Of a DNA stretch of 15,150 nucleotides, positions 1 to 8,631 are shown piece by piece. Source of the DNA: an uncultured Rhodanobacter sp. (GTDB taxonomy: Bacteria; Pseudomonadota; Gammaproteobacteria; Xanthomonadales; Rhodanobacteraceae); assembly GCA_903827735.1 (NCBI GenBank), contig CAIKJM010000391.1, forward strand, positions 1 to 15,150, given 5' to 3'. Below the pieces are notes generated by a model. It searched no databases, was not told the DNA's origin, and saw nothing but the letters and a program-made list of their open reading frames with translations. Position 1 is the first letter of the stretch; each line of letters begins with the position of its first letter. The translations under genes were made by a program, and so were the position numbers.

Positions 1-608
1 CCGATCTGCCCCTTCGACAGGCATACCGACACGCTGTCGAAATACTGGGCGATATCGCGCGCCGGGAGGTTGCTGGCAACCGCGGCGTTGAACAGGCGTG
101 CGCCATCGAGATGCAGGCCGAGCCCGCGTTCGCGGGTCAGGTCGCGTGCGGCTCTCAAATAGCCTTGCGGCAGCACACGGCCCCACCAGGTGTTCTCCAG
201 CGCCAGCACCTTGGTTCGCGGGAAGTGCGGATCGACCGGCTTGATCGCCGCGATGACCTTGTCCAGCGGCAGCGTGCCGTCGGCATCCTGTGGGATCGGC
301 TGCGGCTGGATGGAGCCGAGCACGGCCGCGCCGCCGCCTTCCCAGCGGAAGGTATGGGCGTCGGCGCCGACCAGATATTCGTCGCCGCGCTCGCAGTGCG
401 CCATCAGGGCCAGCAGGTTGGACTGGGTGCCTGTGGGTACAAACAGCCCGGCCTCAAAACCGAGATCATCGGCCAGCCGTTGCTGCAGTGCATTGACGGT
501 GGGATCTTCGCCGTAAACGTCGTCGCCGACATCGGCCAGCAGCATCGTTTCGCGCATAGCCTGGGTCGGCTGGGTGACCGTATCGCTGCGTAGATCGACA
601 ACTCGCAT
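1..608 (-). CDS. ltaE: Low-specificity L-threonine aldolase, N-terminal part (cut by window edge)
   Basis: PLP-dependent fold-type I enzyme that splits L-threonine or L-allo-threonine into glycine and acetaldehyde in the cytoplasm. The visible 202 residues begin MRVVDLRSDTVTQPT, the family's usual start, followed by GDDVYGEDPTVNALQ, the PTGTQSNLLAL segment and ADAHTFRWEGGGAAVLG. Further on are DGARLFNAAVA and, at the very edge, SVCLSKGQIG, whose lysine (K199) matches the PLP-binding lysine of the family. The reading frame is open to position 1, so roughly 130-150 C-terminal residues should lie outside the window. The start at 608 gives the conserved N-terminus; the upstream Shine-Dalgarno is weak (GAGAG). 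It is on the same strand as lptG, 63 nt downstream of it, but a possible terminator lies between. Family assignment is confident; exact substrate preference (L-threonine versus L-allo) cannot be read from this part. Confidence 0.93.
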   Translation of the reverse strand, partial: MRVVDLRSDTVTQPTQAMRETMLLADVGDDVYGEDPTVNALQQRLADDLGFEAGLFVPTGTQSNLLALMAHCERGDEYLVGADAHTFRWEGGGAAVLGSIQPQPIPQDADGTLPLDKVIAAIKPVDPHFPRTKVLALENTWWGRVLPQGYLRAARDLTRERGLGLHLDGARLFNAAVASNLPARDIAQYFDSVSVCLSKGQI

Positions 609-640
609 GGAGGACTCTCGCGGTTCGAAGAAAAATGGCA

Positions 641-683
641 ATTAAAGTAAAACGCAGCCGGCCGGCCGGAATCAGCCGCTGCG
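641..683 (-). terminator. Possible rho-independent terminator of lptF-lptG
   Basis: Read on the minus strand, CGCAGC (683-678) pairs with GCTGCG (659-654). A further GGC/GCC inner pairing is possible with one bulged base. The 3' arm is followed directly by TTTTACTTTAATT (653-641). The 5' arm overlaps the last codons and stop of lptG. The T-tract is interrupted and the loop is long, so this is a moderate candidate that would separate lptFG transcription from ltaE. Confidence 0.4.
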
Positions 684-1769
684 GCGGAAGTACAGCCAGC
701 CCGCGCTGGCAAGTATCACGATCGGCAAGAGGTTCGCCAGCAGCGGCGGCATGCCGTAAACCGTGCCGAAGTTCACCATCGCTTTCTGCAGGAAATACCA
801 GCCGATCGCCAGCAGCATGCCGATAAAGATTCGCTTGCCCAAGCCGCCTGAGCGCAGTGCGCCAAACGCGAACGGCATGGCGCAGAGCACCAGCACTAGT
901 ACGCTAAGCGGATACAACGCGCGCCCCCAGAACGCCACCGCATACACGCCGGGCGATTCGCCGTTGGCGGCGCGATAGCGGATATTGCGCTGCAGGTCGC
1001 GCATGGAGAGGTACTGCGGCAGGATGATCGACTGCGCCAGCACCTGCGGATTGAGCCCTGTCGCCCATGGCTGGGTAGCAAAAGTGGTGGTATGTACGCC
1101 GGTGGCATCCAGCGTGCTGTCACGCACGTCCTTGAGCAGCCAGCGTTTGCCGTTGTGTTCGGCCGTCTTGGCCCATTCGAACCGGGTCAGCTGGCCGTCC
1201 GGCGTCATCGTAAAAATGCGCACGTCGGCTAGCTCCACGCTGCTGATGCCTTCGCGATTGGTCAGCATGCTGCCGCGCGCATTGATGAAGTTGCTGCCGT
1301 CGCGCGCCCAGGTGCCGCTGCTGGTGGTGCCGACGTTGGCGTTCTTCATGCGCAGCTGCATGGTCTGCGCTTTTTGATCGCCCCATGGGCCGATCGTTTC
1401 GCCCATGATGACCACGCCGATAATCAGCAGCGTCACCACGCCAACCGCAGAGATGGCGATGCGCAGGCGCGACATGCCGGCCGCACGCAGTGCGGTCAGC
1501 TCGCCGGTTGAGGCCAGACCGCCGAGCCCCAGCAGTCCGCCGATCAGCGCCGCGTTCGGGAACATCTCGTAAAGCCGGCGCGGGAACGTCACCATCACGT
1601 ACACGATCGCGTTATTCAGCGTGAAGCCGTTCTTGCCGACGTTTTCGAGCTGGCGCAAGAACTGGGTCACGGCGTCGAAGCCTGACAGCACCAGCCAGAC
1701 CATCAGCACCGAGCCGACGACGCTCATCATCACCAGTCGATCGACGCGCTTGATATTGAATACGCTCAT
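672..1769 (-). CDS. lptG: LPS export ABC transporter permease LptG
   Basis: Inner-membrane subunit of the LptB2FG transporter, which extracts lipopolysaccharide from the inner membrane and passes it to LptC and the Lpt bridge. The 365-residue product is the usual length. It has an N-terminal membrane segment (about 12-34), two more around 60-125 separated by the FPRRLYEMFPNAALIGGLLGLG and GELTALRAAGMS region, a periplasmic beta-jellyroll from roughly 130 to 265, and three C-terminal membrane segments (about 275-358). The ELTALRAAGMS stretch corresponds to the cytoplasmic coupling region that contacts LptB in the family. The start at 1769 lies only 10 nt after the lptF stop, so the two are surely co-transcribed. 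LptB, LptA and LptC are not in this window. The separation from LptF rests on gene order and the N-terminal sequence; the two paralogues are similar in architecture. Confidence 0.95.
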   Translation of the reverse strand: MSVFNIKRVDRLVMMSVVGSVLMVWLVLSGFDAVTQFLRQLENVGKNGFTLNNAIVYVMVTFPRRLYEMFPNAALIGGLLGLGGLASTGELTALRAAGMSRLRIAISAVGVVTLLIIGVVIMGETIGPWGDQKAQTMQLRMKNANVGTTSSGTWARDGSNFINARGSMLTNREGISSVELADVRIFTMTPDGQLTRFEWAKTAEHNGKRWLLKDVRDSTLDATGVHTTTFATQPWATGLNPQVLAQSIILPQYLSMRDLQRNIRYRAANGESPGVYAVAFWGRALYPLSVLVLVLCAMPFAFGALRSGGLGKRIFIGMLLAIGWYFLQKAMVNFGTVYGMPPLLANLLPIVILASAGWLYFRRSG

Positions 1770-1779
1770 GTCAGGTCGC

Positions 1780-2889
1780 TCACGCGCGCTGGCTCAGACG
1801 CAGTTTGCGCGGCGCGTATTGCTTCCACAGCAGCCAGCCGGCAACGCCGATAACTACTGTATGCAACGCCCACATCGGTACTTGGCTGTGCCAGTGCCCT
1901 TTCGCGATCTGACCACGGCAAAGGGCCAGCACCACGTAATAGAGATAGAACGTCACGATGGCCAGGAACAAACGGCCATAGCGCGGCTCGCGCGGGCTCT
2001 GCCGTGACAGTGGCAGTGCCAGCAGCAGCAGCACCAGGGTCAGCGGCGGCGAATTGACGCGCCAGGCAAGCTCGGCTCGGGCTAACGGATCGCGCGATCG
2101 CATCAGCGAAAGCGTATCCATCGCATGACTGGGATCGCTGTCATCGTCATCGGACTGCACGCTAGAGAGCGAGGTGTCGTTGCGCTCGTACTGCATTTTG
2201 CGCCAGTTGTCGGCACCGAGCGGAATGTCGTACTGCCAGCCGGTGCGGAAAGTAATGAAGCGGTCCGAGCCGTTGCTTTCTTGATACAGCTCGCCGTGGT
2301 CGGCGCTGACTACCTTCAGATGCAGCGCGCCACCAGCGGCATCGCGCTGCGTCTCGACGAAGGCGTGGCCAAGCTTGCTCCCATCGCGGCTGAGCGTATC
2401 CACAAAGATGATGCCGCCCTTGCCGGGCAGATCGGTGAAGCGCCCCGCGTCGAGGCCCGCCGCAATCACCGAGCGGTTGGCCACTGCCACCATATTATTG
2501 CTGGTGCTGACCGCCCAGGGGCCCACCCACAGCGATACCAATGCCGTGATGACGACCAGCACCACGCTGAGAATCAGCACCGGTTTGAGCAACCCGCGCG
2601 GGCCCATGCCGGAAGACGCTAGGACATGCATCTCGCTTTCGCGGTACATGCGGCCCAGGCCCATCAGCACGCCAAGAAAACTGGCCAGCGGCACCATATT
2701 GGTCAGGCCATCCAGCGTTTGTAGCCCCAGCACTTGGAACATCACGCTTGCCGGAAAGCTGCCGTTGGCAACCTGCTGGAGCACCTTGGCAAACGCGCTG
2801 CCCGCCACCACAACCAGCAGCACCACCACGGTGGCGGCTACGGTTTGCGCCAGCTCGCGCAGGAAATAGCGGTCGAGAATGCTCAGCAT
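1780..2889 (-). CDS. lptF: LPS export ABC transporter permease LptF
   Basis: Second permease subunit of the LptB2FG lipopolysaccharide exporter, paralogous to LptG. The 369-residue product starts MLSILDRYFLRELAQT, a typical LptF N-terminus. A first membrane segment (about 14-35) is followed by the NMVPLASFLGVLMGLGRMYRESEMHVLASSGMG region, the two next helices and the coupling segment. A periplasmic jellyroll covers roughly 130-265, and three C-terminal helices follow, with PLTLVLLLLALPLSRQSPREPRYGR between them. The periplasmic domain contains an acidic run (QSDDDDSDPS) just before the C-terminal membrane part. It is first in a two-gene operon with lptG and divergent from pepA across 98 bp, an arrangement well known in gammaproteobacteria. 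No clear Shine-Dalgarno precedes the start. Assignment is confident. Confidence 0.95.
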   Translation of the reverse strand: MLSILDRYFLRELAQTVAATVVVLLVVVAGSAFAKVLQQVANGSFPASVMFQVLGLQTLDGLTNMVPLASFLGVLMGLGRMYRESEMHVLASSGMGPRGLLKPVLILSVVLVVITALVSLWVGPWAVSTSNNMVAVANRSVIAAGLDAGRFTDLPGKGGIIFVDTLSRDGSKLGHAFVETQRDAAGGALHLKVVSADHGELYQESNGSDRFITFRTGWQYDIPLGADNWRKMQYERNDTSLSSVQSDDDDSDPSHAMDTLSLMRSRDPLARAELAWRVNSPPLTLVLLLLALPLSRQSPREPRYGRLFLAIVTFYLYYVVLALCRGQIAKGHWHSQVPMWALHTVVIGVAGWLLWKQYAPRKLRLSQRA

Positions 2890-2987
2890 GAGATAAACTT
2901 AAGTGGTCCTTCGCCGCGACCGAAACGGTCGGCAAACCTCAAGTCTAGCCGGTTCGACCGCTGTCGCGCCCGCACAGGAAACACCCG
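2890..2987. promoter_or_regulatory. Divergent lptF / pepA intergenic region with a short palindrome
   Basis: This 98-bp spacer must hold the start signals of both lptF (leftward) and pepA (rightward). It contains a perfect inverted repeat, CGACCG-AAA-CGGTCG, at 2917-2931, close to the lptF side. No -35/-10 pair could be assigned with confidence. The pepA Shine-Dalgarno AGGAA lies at 2976-2980, seven bases before its ATG. Confidence 0.4.
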
Positions 2988-4478
2988 ATGACACTTCAGT
3001 TCAGCCTCGGCGCCGCCGCCCCCGAAACCGTTGACACCGCCTGCGTCCTGGTCGGCGTGTATGAGCAAGGCATGCTGACCAGCGCCGCCGCCCGGGTTGA
3101 CAGCGCCGCCGACGGCATCATCAAGCGCCAGGTGGAAAGTGGCGACATCACCGGCAAGGCCGGCTCGACCACGCTGCTGTTCGCGCCCCACGGCGTCGCT
3201 GCCAAGCGGGTGCTGGTGGTTGGCCTCGGCGCACAGAAAACCTTCGACGCGGCGCGCTATCAAAAAGTCAGCATCGAAGCGGCGCGCGCGCTGGGCAAGC
3301 TGCCGGTGGCCGACGCCGTGTCATACCTTACCGAAGTCGACGTGCCGGGCCGCGACAGCAGCTGGCGCGTGCGCATCGCCGCGCTGACCACCGACCATGC
3401 GGCGTACCGCTACACCGCCACCTTCAAGCCGCGCGACAAGAGCAAGCAGGTCACCCTGGCCAGCGTGAGCTTTGCCGGTGGCGCCGACGCCCAGGCTGGT
3501 CTTGAGCAGGCGCGCGCGCTGGCCTCCGGCATCGAATTCACCCGCGAGCTGGCCAACCTGCCACCAAATATCTGCAATCCGGCCTATATCGCCGAGCAGG
3601 CGCAGACGTTTGCCGATGGCCAAGGCGACAAGGTCAGCTGCCATGTGCTCGACCACGTGGAAATGGAGCGGCTCGGCTTCGGCTCGTTGCTGGCCGTGGC
3701 CCGCGGCTCGGTCAACAAGCCCAAGCTGGTGGTGCTGGAATACAAGAACGGCACCGAAGGCGACAAGCCGTATGCCTTCGTCGGCAAGGGCGTCACCTTT
3801 GACACCGGCGGCATCAGCCTCAAGCCCGGCCCGGGCATGGAGGAGATGAAGTTCGACATGGGCGGTGCCGCGGCCGTATTGGGCGCGTTTATCGCCGCGG
3901 TGAAGATGGACCTGAAGGTCAACCTGGTCTGCGTTGTGCCCACCGTGGAAAACATGCCCGACGGCGACGCTTACCGGCCGAGCGACGTGATCACCAGCCT
4001 GTCAGGCCTGACCATCGAAGTGCTCAACACCGACGCCGAAGGTCGCCTCATCCTTTGCGATGCGCTGACCTACACCGCACAGACCTTCCAGCCGCACACG
4101 ATTATCGACGCCGCCACGCTGACCGGCGCCTGCGTCGTTGCGCTGGGCAAACACGCCAGCGGCTTGATGAGCAAGCACGACGACCTGGCCGCTGAATTGA
4201 TTGCCGCCGGCGAAGCAACACTCGATCGCGCCTGGCGCCTGCCGCTGTGGGACGACTATCAGGTCCAGCTCGATTCGGGCTTTGCCGATATCGCCAACAT
4301 CGGCGGCAAGAGCGCCGGCGCCATCACCGCCGGCTGCTTCCTGTCGCGCTTCACCGAAGGCCAGCGTTGGGCGCATCTGGACATCGCCGGCACGGCATGG
4401 GACGAGGGCCGCAAGGGTCTGGCCACCGGCCGCCCGGTGGCGCTGCTGACGCAGTGGTTGATGGATCGGGTCGCTTAA
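2988..4478 (+). CDS. pepA: Leucyl aminopeptidase (M17 family, PepA)
   Basis: Cytosolic dinuclear-metal aminopeptidase that removes N-terminal residues from peptides; in E. coli PepA also binds DNA. The 496-residue length is normal. An N-terminal macrodomain-like part (about 1-165) is followed by the catalytic M17 domain. The metal and catalytic residues are all visible: K267 and D272 in GKGVTFDTGG, D290 in MKFDMGGAAAVLG, and D349, E351 and R353 in the signature NTDAEGRL (347-354). It starts at 2988 behind a good Shine-Dalgarno, is divergent from lptF and is followed 19 nt later by holC, the standard gammaproteobacterial order. Whether it also acts as a DNA-binding regulator here, as PepA does in E. 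coli at carAB and in Xer recombination, cannot be decided from sequence alone. Confidence 0.97.
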   Translation: MTLQFSLGAAAPETVDTACVLVGVYEQGMLTSAAARVDSAADGIIKRQVESGDITGKAGSTTLLFAPHGVAAKRVLVVGLGAQKTFDAARYQKVSIEAARALGKLPVADAVSYLTEVDVPGRDSSWRVRIAALTTDHAAYRYTATFKPRDKSKQVTLASVSFAGGADAQAGLEQARALASGIEFTRELANLPPNICNPAYIAEQAQTFADGQGDKVSCHVLDHVEMERLGFGSLLAVARGSVNKPKLVVLEYKNGTEGDKPYAFVGKGVTFDTGGISLKPGPGMEEMKFDMGGAAAVLGAFIAAVKMDLKVNLVCVVPTVENMPDGDAYRPSDVITSLSGLTIEVLNTDAEGRLILCDALTYTAQTFQPHTIIDAATLTGACVVALGKHASGLMSKHDDLAAELIAAGEATLDRAWRLPLWDDYQVQLDSGFADIANIGGKSAGAITAGCFLSRFTEGQRWAHLDIAGTAWDEGRKGLATGRPVALLTQWLMDRVA

Positions 4479-4497
4479 TCCTCCGATTCGATACGCC

Positions 4498-4920
4498 ATG
4501 CCCCGCGCCGACTTCTATCTGATCGACAAGCCGCGGTTCCGTGAGGAGCCGCTGCTGCTCGTGTGCGAGCTGACCAAAAAGGCGTTTGCAGCGCAGCAGC
4601 CGACGCTAATCCTGACCCGCGATTTCGAGCAGGCCGAGGCGATCGACGAGCTGTTGTGGGCCTTCGATGAAGACGTGTGGATTCCGCATCAGCTGGCCGG
4701 CGATGACGACGATGCGGACACGGCCGTGCTGATCGTGCCACCGGGCATCGAGACGGCGGATCGGCCGCTGCTGATCAACCTGCGCGACAGCTGCGCCACT
4801 GGCCAGTTTCAGCGCGTGCTGGAAGTGGTCGCCGCCGATCCGGCCGAACGCGACGGCTCGCGCGTGCGCTGGCGGGAATACCAGCAGCTCGGTTTCGAGC
4901 TGAAAAAGTTCGATATGTAA
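4498..4920 (+). CDS. holC: DNA polymerase III chi subunit
   Basis: Small accessory subunit of the clamp loader. In E. coli, chi with psi links the polymerase III holoenzyme to single-strand binding protein. The 140-residue product begins MPRADFYLIDKPRF and includes the conserved LVCELTKKAFAAQQPTLI and DELLWAFDEDVWIPHQL segments. It ends in REYQQLGFELKKFDM, a recognisable chi C-terminus. The HolC family is normally 140-150 residues, so it is full length. It follows pepA by 19 nt without a clear Shine-Dalgarno of its own and probably depends on pepA transcription. Its stop lies 15 nt from the convergent stop of the sensor kinase. The expected next gene in many relatives, valS, is absent here. 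Confidence 0.93.
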   Translation: MPRADFYLIDKPRFREEPLLLVCELTKKAFAAQQPTLILTRDFEQAEAIDELLWAFDEDVWIPHQLAGDDDDADTAVLIVPPGIETADRPLLINLRDSCATGQFQRVLEVVAADPAERDGSRVRWREYQQLGFELKKFDM

Positions 4921-4935
4921 ACAGTATCGAAGCGC

Positions 4936-7900
4936 TCAGCGCGCGTCGTCGGTCACTTCGTCGGTGCGAGCAATCACGCGTCCCAGCGCCTGCACTAGCT
5001 GTTCGCCACTGAGCGGCTTGCGCAAAAAGCCGTCCATACCGGCCGCGTGTGCGCGCATTTCGTCCTCGCTACCGGAGCGCGCCGTTACCGCCACGATCGG
5101 CAGGCGCTGACCGTCATGCTCGCGCTGGCGAATCAGCCGGGCAATCTGAAAACCGTCCACGCCAGGCAAATCCAAGTCGAGCAGCACCGCATCGAAGTTG
5201 GCGTGCGCCAGCTCCGCCAGCGCAGCGAGCCCGTTCGACACATGCAGAACCGTGTGGCCCTGCTGTTCGAGCAGGCCGGAAATCACCGCGGCGATAATGG
5301 TGTCGTCCTCCACCAGCAGCAGGCGATAACTGCGAGGACCGTCGTCGACGATGGTCGAACGCGGGATCGCCGCCGGCTCGGACAGCGGCAGGCGCACATG
5401 AAAGGTGCTGCCGTGACCCACGCGCGATTCCAGCTCGATGCTGCCACTCATCATTTCCACCAGCTCGCGACAAATTGCCAGACCCAGGCCGCTGCCGGCG
5501 CTACGGTGCGGCCCCTCTTCCTGCTCGAAGCGCCGGAACAATCGCGCCCGGCTCGCCTCGGGAATACCCGGTCCGGTATCGCTGATGCTGAAAACCAGCC
5601 CCTGCGCCGCGCGCTGTGCGCGTAGCGTCACGCTGCCGCGCTCGGTAAATTTCAACGCGTTGTTGGCGAGGTTGAGCAGCACCTGCTTAATGCGCACCGC
5701 GTCGCCGATCACCCGCGGGGGCAAGTCATCCGCCACGTCGAGCACGAAGCGGATGCCCTTCATATGCGCCAGGCCCTGCTCCAGCTGGCTCACATCCTCC
5801 AGCAGCTGGCGCGGATCGAACGGCGCGGGTTCCAGCTCCAGCCGGCCGGCCTCGATGCGAGCCAGATCGAGCGCGTCGTTGAGCAGCTTCAGCAGCATGC
5901 CGCCCGACCGCTGCATCGCCTTTGTGTAGTCGTGCTGCAGCGGACTCAGCGGCGTGGTCAACATCAATTCGGCCATGCCCATCACGCCGGTCATAGGCGT
6001 GCGGATTTCATGGCTGAGCGTGGCCAGAAACTGCGTCTTGGCCGCGCTCGCGGCCTCGGCCAGCTGCCGCTGCTGCTCGATCATCTGCATGCGGTGGCGC
6101 TGCGCCAGGCGTCGGCGCCAGCTGCGCAGCACTAGAGCAGCCGTGATGAGGATCAGCACTGCGTAGGAGACCCAGGCCCACCAGCGATCCCACGGCGGCG
6201 CCTGCACCGAAATCCGCAGCGGCGTCGGCAGGCTGCTCCATGTGCTGTTCTCGCCCGCACCCTGCACCTGCAGCGTGTAATTGCCCGCAGGCAGGCCGGC
6301 GAAATCGCGCTCGCCGCGGCTGTCCACATTGACCCAGCCGTTGTCGAAACCGCCGAGCTTGAACCGGTAGTGGTTGCCTTTGGGATTGATAAAGGACGCC
6401 GCGCGCACGTCCACGCGCAGGTCGCGATCTCGCCAACCCAGGGATATGGCGCCGCCCGTCAGCGGCAGCTCATAAACATCGCCGTCCCTGCGCACGCTGA
6501 CGCGGGTCAAGCTCAGCGAAGGTGGCGCGGCCGCGTTGCTCACCGCGGTGAACTGCTCGGGCTGGAACATCAGCACCCCGGCGCTATTCGTCGCGAAGAT
6601 CGTACCGTCCGCGGCCATGGTTGAACTGCTGAAGTCCGCGTTGAAGAGTCCCTGCGACGGGCCAAACGACTGAAAGCGGCGGCTGCGCGCGTCAAAACGG
6701 AATAGGCCGGGATTAGCCAAAAGCCAGAGATGACCGAGGCGATCAACCTGCATGTCGACCAGATCCGACACAAATGGCTCATGGGTAAAATCAATGAAGT
6801 CATCGCGCACGGCCTTGCCGTTGGCATAGCGATAGTGCGCGATGGTCGTGGAAGCAAGCAGCCAGAAACCCGTGGCGTCGAACGCCGCACTGCGCACGAG
6901 GGTTTGCGGCACTCCCGGCACGTAGACAAACGTCTTCGCCGCACCATCCCAGCGCAGTAGCCCACCATTACTGACATACCAGAAAGTGCCTGCGTGAAAA
7001 CTGATTTGTTCCGGTAGCAAGGTGTCGTCGGTTATTGAAGGGGATGCGCCGGCCTCGATACGCATGGGAGTGATCGCCAACGTATCTGGATTCACGGCAA
7101 CGACACCGCCACCCCACGAGGCAACGTAGACCGTGCCATCCTCCGCAACAGCGAGCAGCACCGGCCGCTGCATCGGGGAATCGCCGGCGGGCACAACGGT
7201 GAGTTTGCCGCGATCGAACAAACGTAGTTGGCCGGAGCTGGCTATCCATAGCCGCCCGCGCGGATCTTCCGCCATCGCGACGATCTGCGTGCGCATATCG
7301 CGAACAACATGCGTGACGGTGCCGGTGCCCACGTCGAGCTTGTCGATCCAGCCGTCGTTGCCGCCAACCCACAGCAGCCCGTCCCTCGCCAAAGCAACCG
7401 ACGCGGCAGCAATGCCGCTGAGGCTGTTCGGATCGTCCGGTATGTGAGTGAAGCGGGTAAACCCGTCCCAAGCGGGCGGCAGATACGCCATGCCGGACTG
7501 GTCGAACGTGATCCACAAGCCCCCCTCACGATCCAGCATGGTCTGCCAGACCCTATTGCTGGGCAGCCCGCCGGGCAGCAGTGGCTCGCCGTTGATCGGC
7601 TGCAGCCGTCCGTCGCCCGCGTCCAGCAGCAGGCCGCTGACGGTAGCGATCCACAGCCGGCACTGCGCATCGCGCGTGCTGCTCACCACGCGCAGCGAGG
7701 ACAGCACTTGCGGCGCCAGCGGATGCGCCACCAGATCGTCGTGAACAATCAGCAGACCGCCCTCCATCGCCACGCGAACCTCACGCTGCTGCGGATCGGC
7801 CAGACCGCCTTCGATACGCCAGATTTTGCCGGGATCGCCATGAAACGCCGGATCGATTGGGATGCGGCGCAGCTGGCCGTCGGCGCTGCGTAGATACAAG

Positions 7901-8631
7901 CCCTTCGCGGTACCGATCCATAAACGACCATCGGATTCGGACAGCAGCGCACGGGTTTCGCCGAAGGTTGCAGAGTGCATGCCGTCGACATCCAGCGGCA
8001 CGTGATCGAAGCCGCCGCCATCCCTGCGCATGCGGTCGAGCCCCTCGCCGGTAGCGACCCACAGCTCACCATCAGCCGTCTGGGTGATGCCCCACACTTC
8101 GTTGTCGGCAAGGCTGGAAGGCTTGGCGTCGTCGTGCGTCCACTGCTGGAAGCGCTCGGCCTGCTGGTCGTAGACGATCAGGCCCGTCGAGATGCCGCCA
8201 GCCCACACCTTGTTGTCGCGATCGACGAAAAGCGCGTAGCTCTGGTTGGCCGGCAGCGAACGCGGATCGTCCGGCACATTACGAAACGCCTGAAAACTGA
8301 CCCCGTCGTAGCGCATCAAGCCCGCGGCCGAGCCGAACCACATCAGCCCGCGACGATCCTGCGCTACAGCATACACTGGACCGCGCAGCACGCCCTCGTC
8401 GACGCCGTAACGTCGAAACTGCGGTGTCGCCAGCGGTGCTGGCGTGGTGGCGTTGGCGGTCGGTGCCGAGCTCAGTGCGGGCAACGTCGAGACCGGTCCG
8501 GTTATACCCGGCAAGCGTCCCATCGGAGCGATTGATGCTTTAGGCGATGTGTCGACCTGAGCCATGCCGCTAGCGACGGCGGCCAGCAAAACAAGCGCGA
8601 ACACACCTTGACGCCAACGCGATGCAGCCAT
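4936..8631 (-). CDS. Hybrid sensor histidine kinase with two-propeller periplasmic sensor (Reg_prop, Y_Y_Y, HisKA, HATPase, receiver)
   Basis: Membrane-bound two-component sensor of 1231 residues with the start at 8631. That start has GGGGGA seven bases upstream and gives a clean signal peptide (MAASRWRQGVFALVLLAAVASGMA). The open frame extends to an ATG at 8694, but the extra 21 residues would precede the signal peptide. A P/A/S/T-rich linker (about 26-70) leads into about 14 WxG-type propeller repeats (about 95-690; e.g. LMWFGSAAGL, LWVATGEGL, LWIGTAKGL), fitting two seven-bladed propellers. A Y_Y_Y domain (about 750-812), one membrane helix (817-835) and a short coiled coil follow. The kinase core has H874 in SHEIRTP, NNALKF, SDTGPGIP and GSGLGLAICREL. 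The receiver has E1108-D1109-D1110, phosphoacceptor D1152 (LLDLDLPG) and K1205. There is no HTH or HPt domain, so a separate output partner is needed. The ligand is unknown. It is divergent from the YceI cassette. Confidence 0.93.
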   Translation of the reverse strand: MAASRWRQGVFALVLLAAVASGMAQVDTSPKASIAPMGRLPGITGPVSTLPALSSAPTANATTPAPLATPQFRRYGVDEGVLRGPVYAVAQDRRGLMWFGSAAGLMRYDGVSFQAFRNVPDDPRSLPANQSYALFVDRDNKVWAGGISTGLIVYDQQAERFQQWTHDDAKPSSLADNEVWGITQTADGELWVATGEGLDRMRRDGGGFDHVPLDVDGMHSATFGETRALLSESDGRLWIGTAKGLYLRSADGQLRRIPIDPAFHGDPGKIWRIEGGLADPQQREVRVAMEGGLLIVHDDLVAHPLAPQVLSSLRVVSSTRDAQCRLWIATVSGLLLDAGDGRLQPINGEPLLPGGLPSNRVWQTMLDREGGLWITFDQSGMAYLPPAWDGFTRFTHIPDDPNSLSGIAAASVALARDGLLWVGGNDGWIDKLDVGTGTVTHVVRDMRTQIVAMAEDPRGRLWIASSGQLRLFDRGKLTVVPAGDSPMQRPVLLAVAEDGTVYVASWGGGVVAVNPDTLAITPMRIEAGASPSITDDTLLPEQISFHAGTFWYVSNGGLLRWDGAAKTFVYVPGVPQTLVRSAAFDATGFWLLASTTIAHYRYANGKAVRDDFIDFTHEPFVSDLVDMQVDRLGHLWLLANPGLFRFDARSRRFQSFGPSQGLFNADFSSSTMAADGTIFATNSAGVLMFQPEQFTAVSNAAAPPSLSLTRVSVRRDGDVYELPLTGGAISLGWRDRDLRVDVRAASFINPKGNHYRFKLGGFDNGWVNVDSRGERDFAGLPAGNYTLQVQGAGENSTWSSLPTPLRISVQAPPWDRWWAWVSYAVLILITAALVLRSWRRRLAQRHRMQMIEQQRQLAEAASAAKTQFLATLSHEIRTPMTGVMGMAELMLTTPLSPLQHDYTKAMQRSGGMLLKLLNDALDLARIEAGRLELEPAPFDPRQLLEDVSQLEQGLAHMKGIRFVLDVADDLPPRVIGDAVRIKQVLLNLANNALKFTERGSVTLRAQRAAQGLVFSISDTGPGIPEASRARLFRRFEQEEGPHRSAGSGLGLAICRELVEMMSGSIELESRVGHGSTFHVRLPLSEPAAIPRSTIVDDGPRSYRLLLVEDDTIIAAVISGLLEQQGHTVLHVSNGLAALAELAHANFDAVLLDLDLPGVDGFQIARLIRQREHDGQRLPIVAVTARSGSEDEMRAHAAGMDGFLRKPLSGEQLVQALGRVIARTDEVTDDAR

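Noticed and set aside
658..669. GCCGGCCGGCCG tract as a simple-sequence repeat
   Set aside because: Only three units of CCGG, common by chance in GC-rich DNA; better explained as the inside of the possible lptFG terminator.
4932..4942. GCGC-TCA-GCGC between holC and the kinase as a shared terminator
   Set aside because: The four-base arms are too short and there is no T-tract on either strand.
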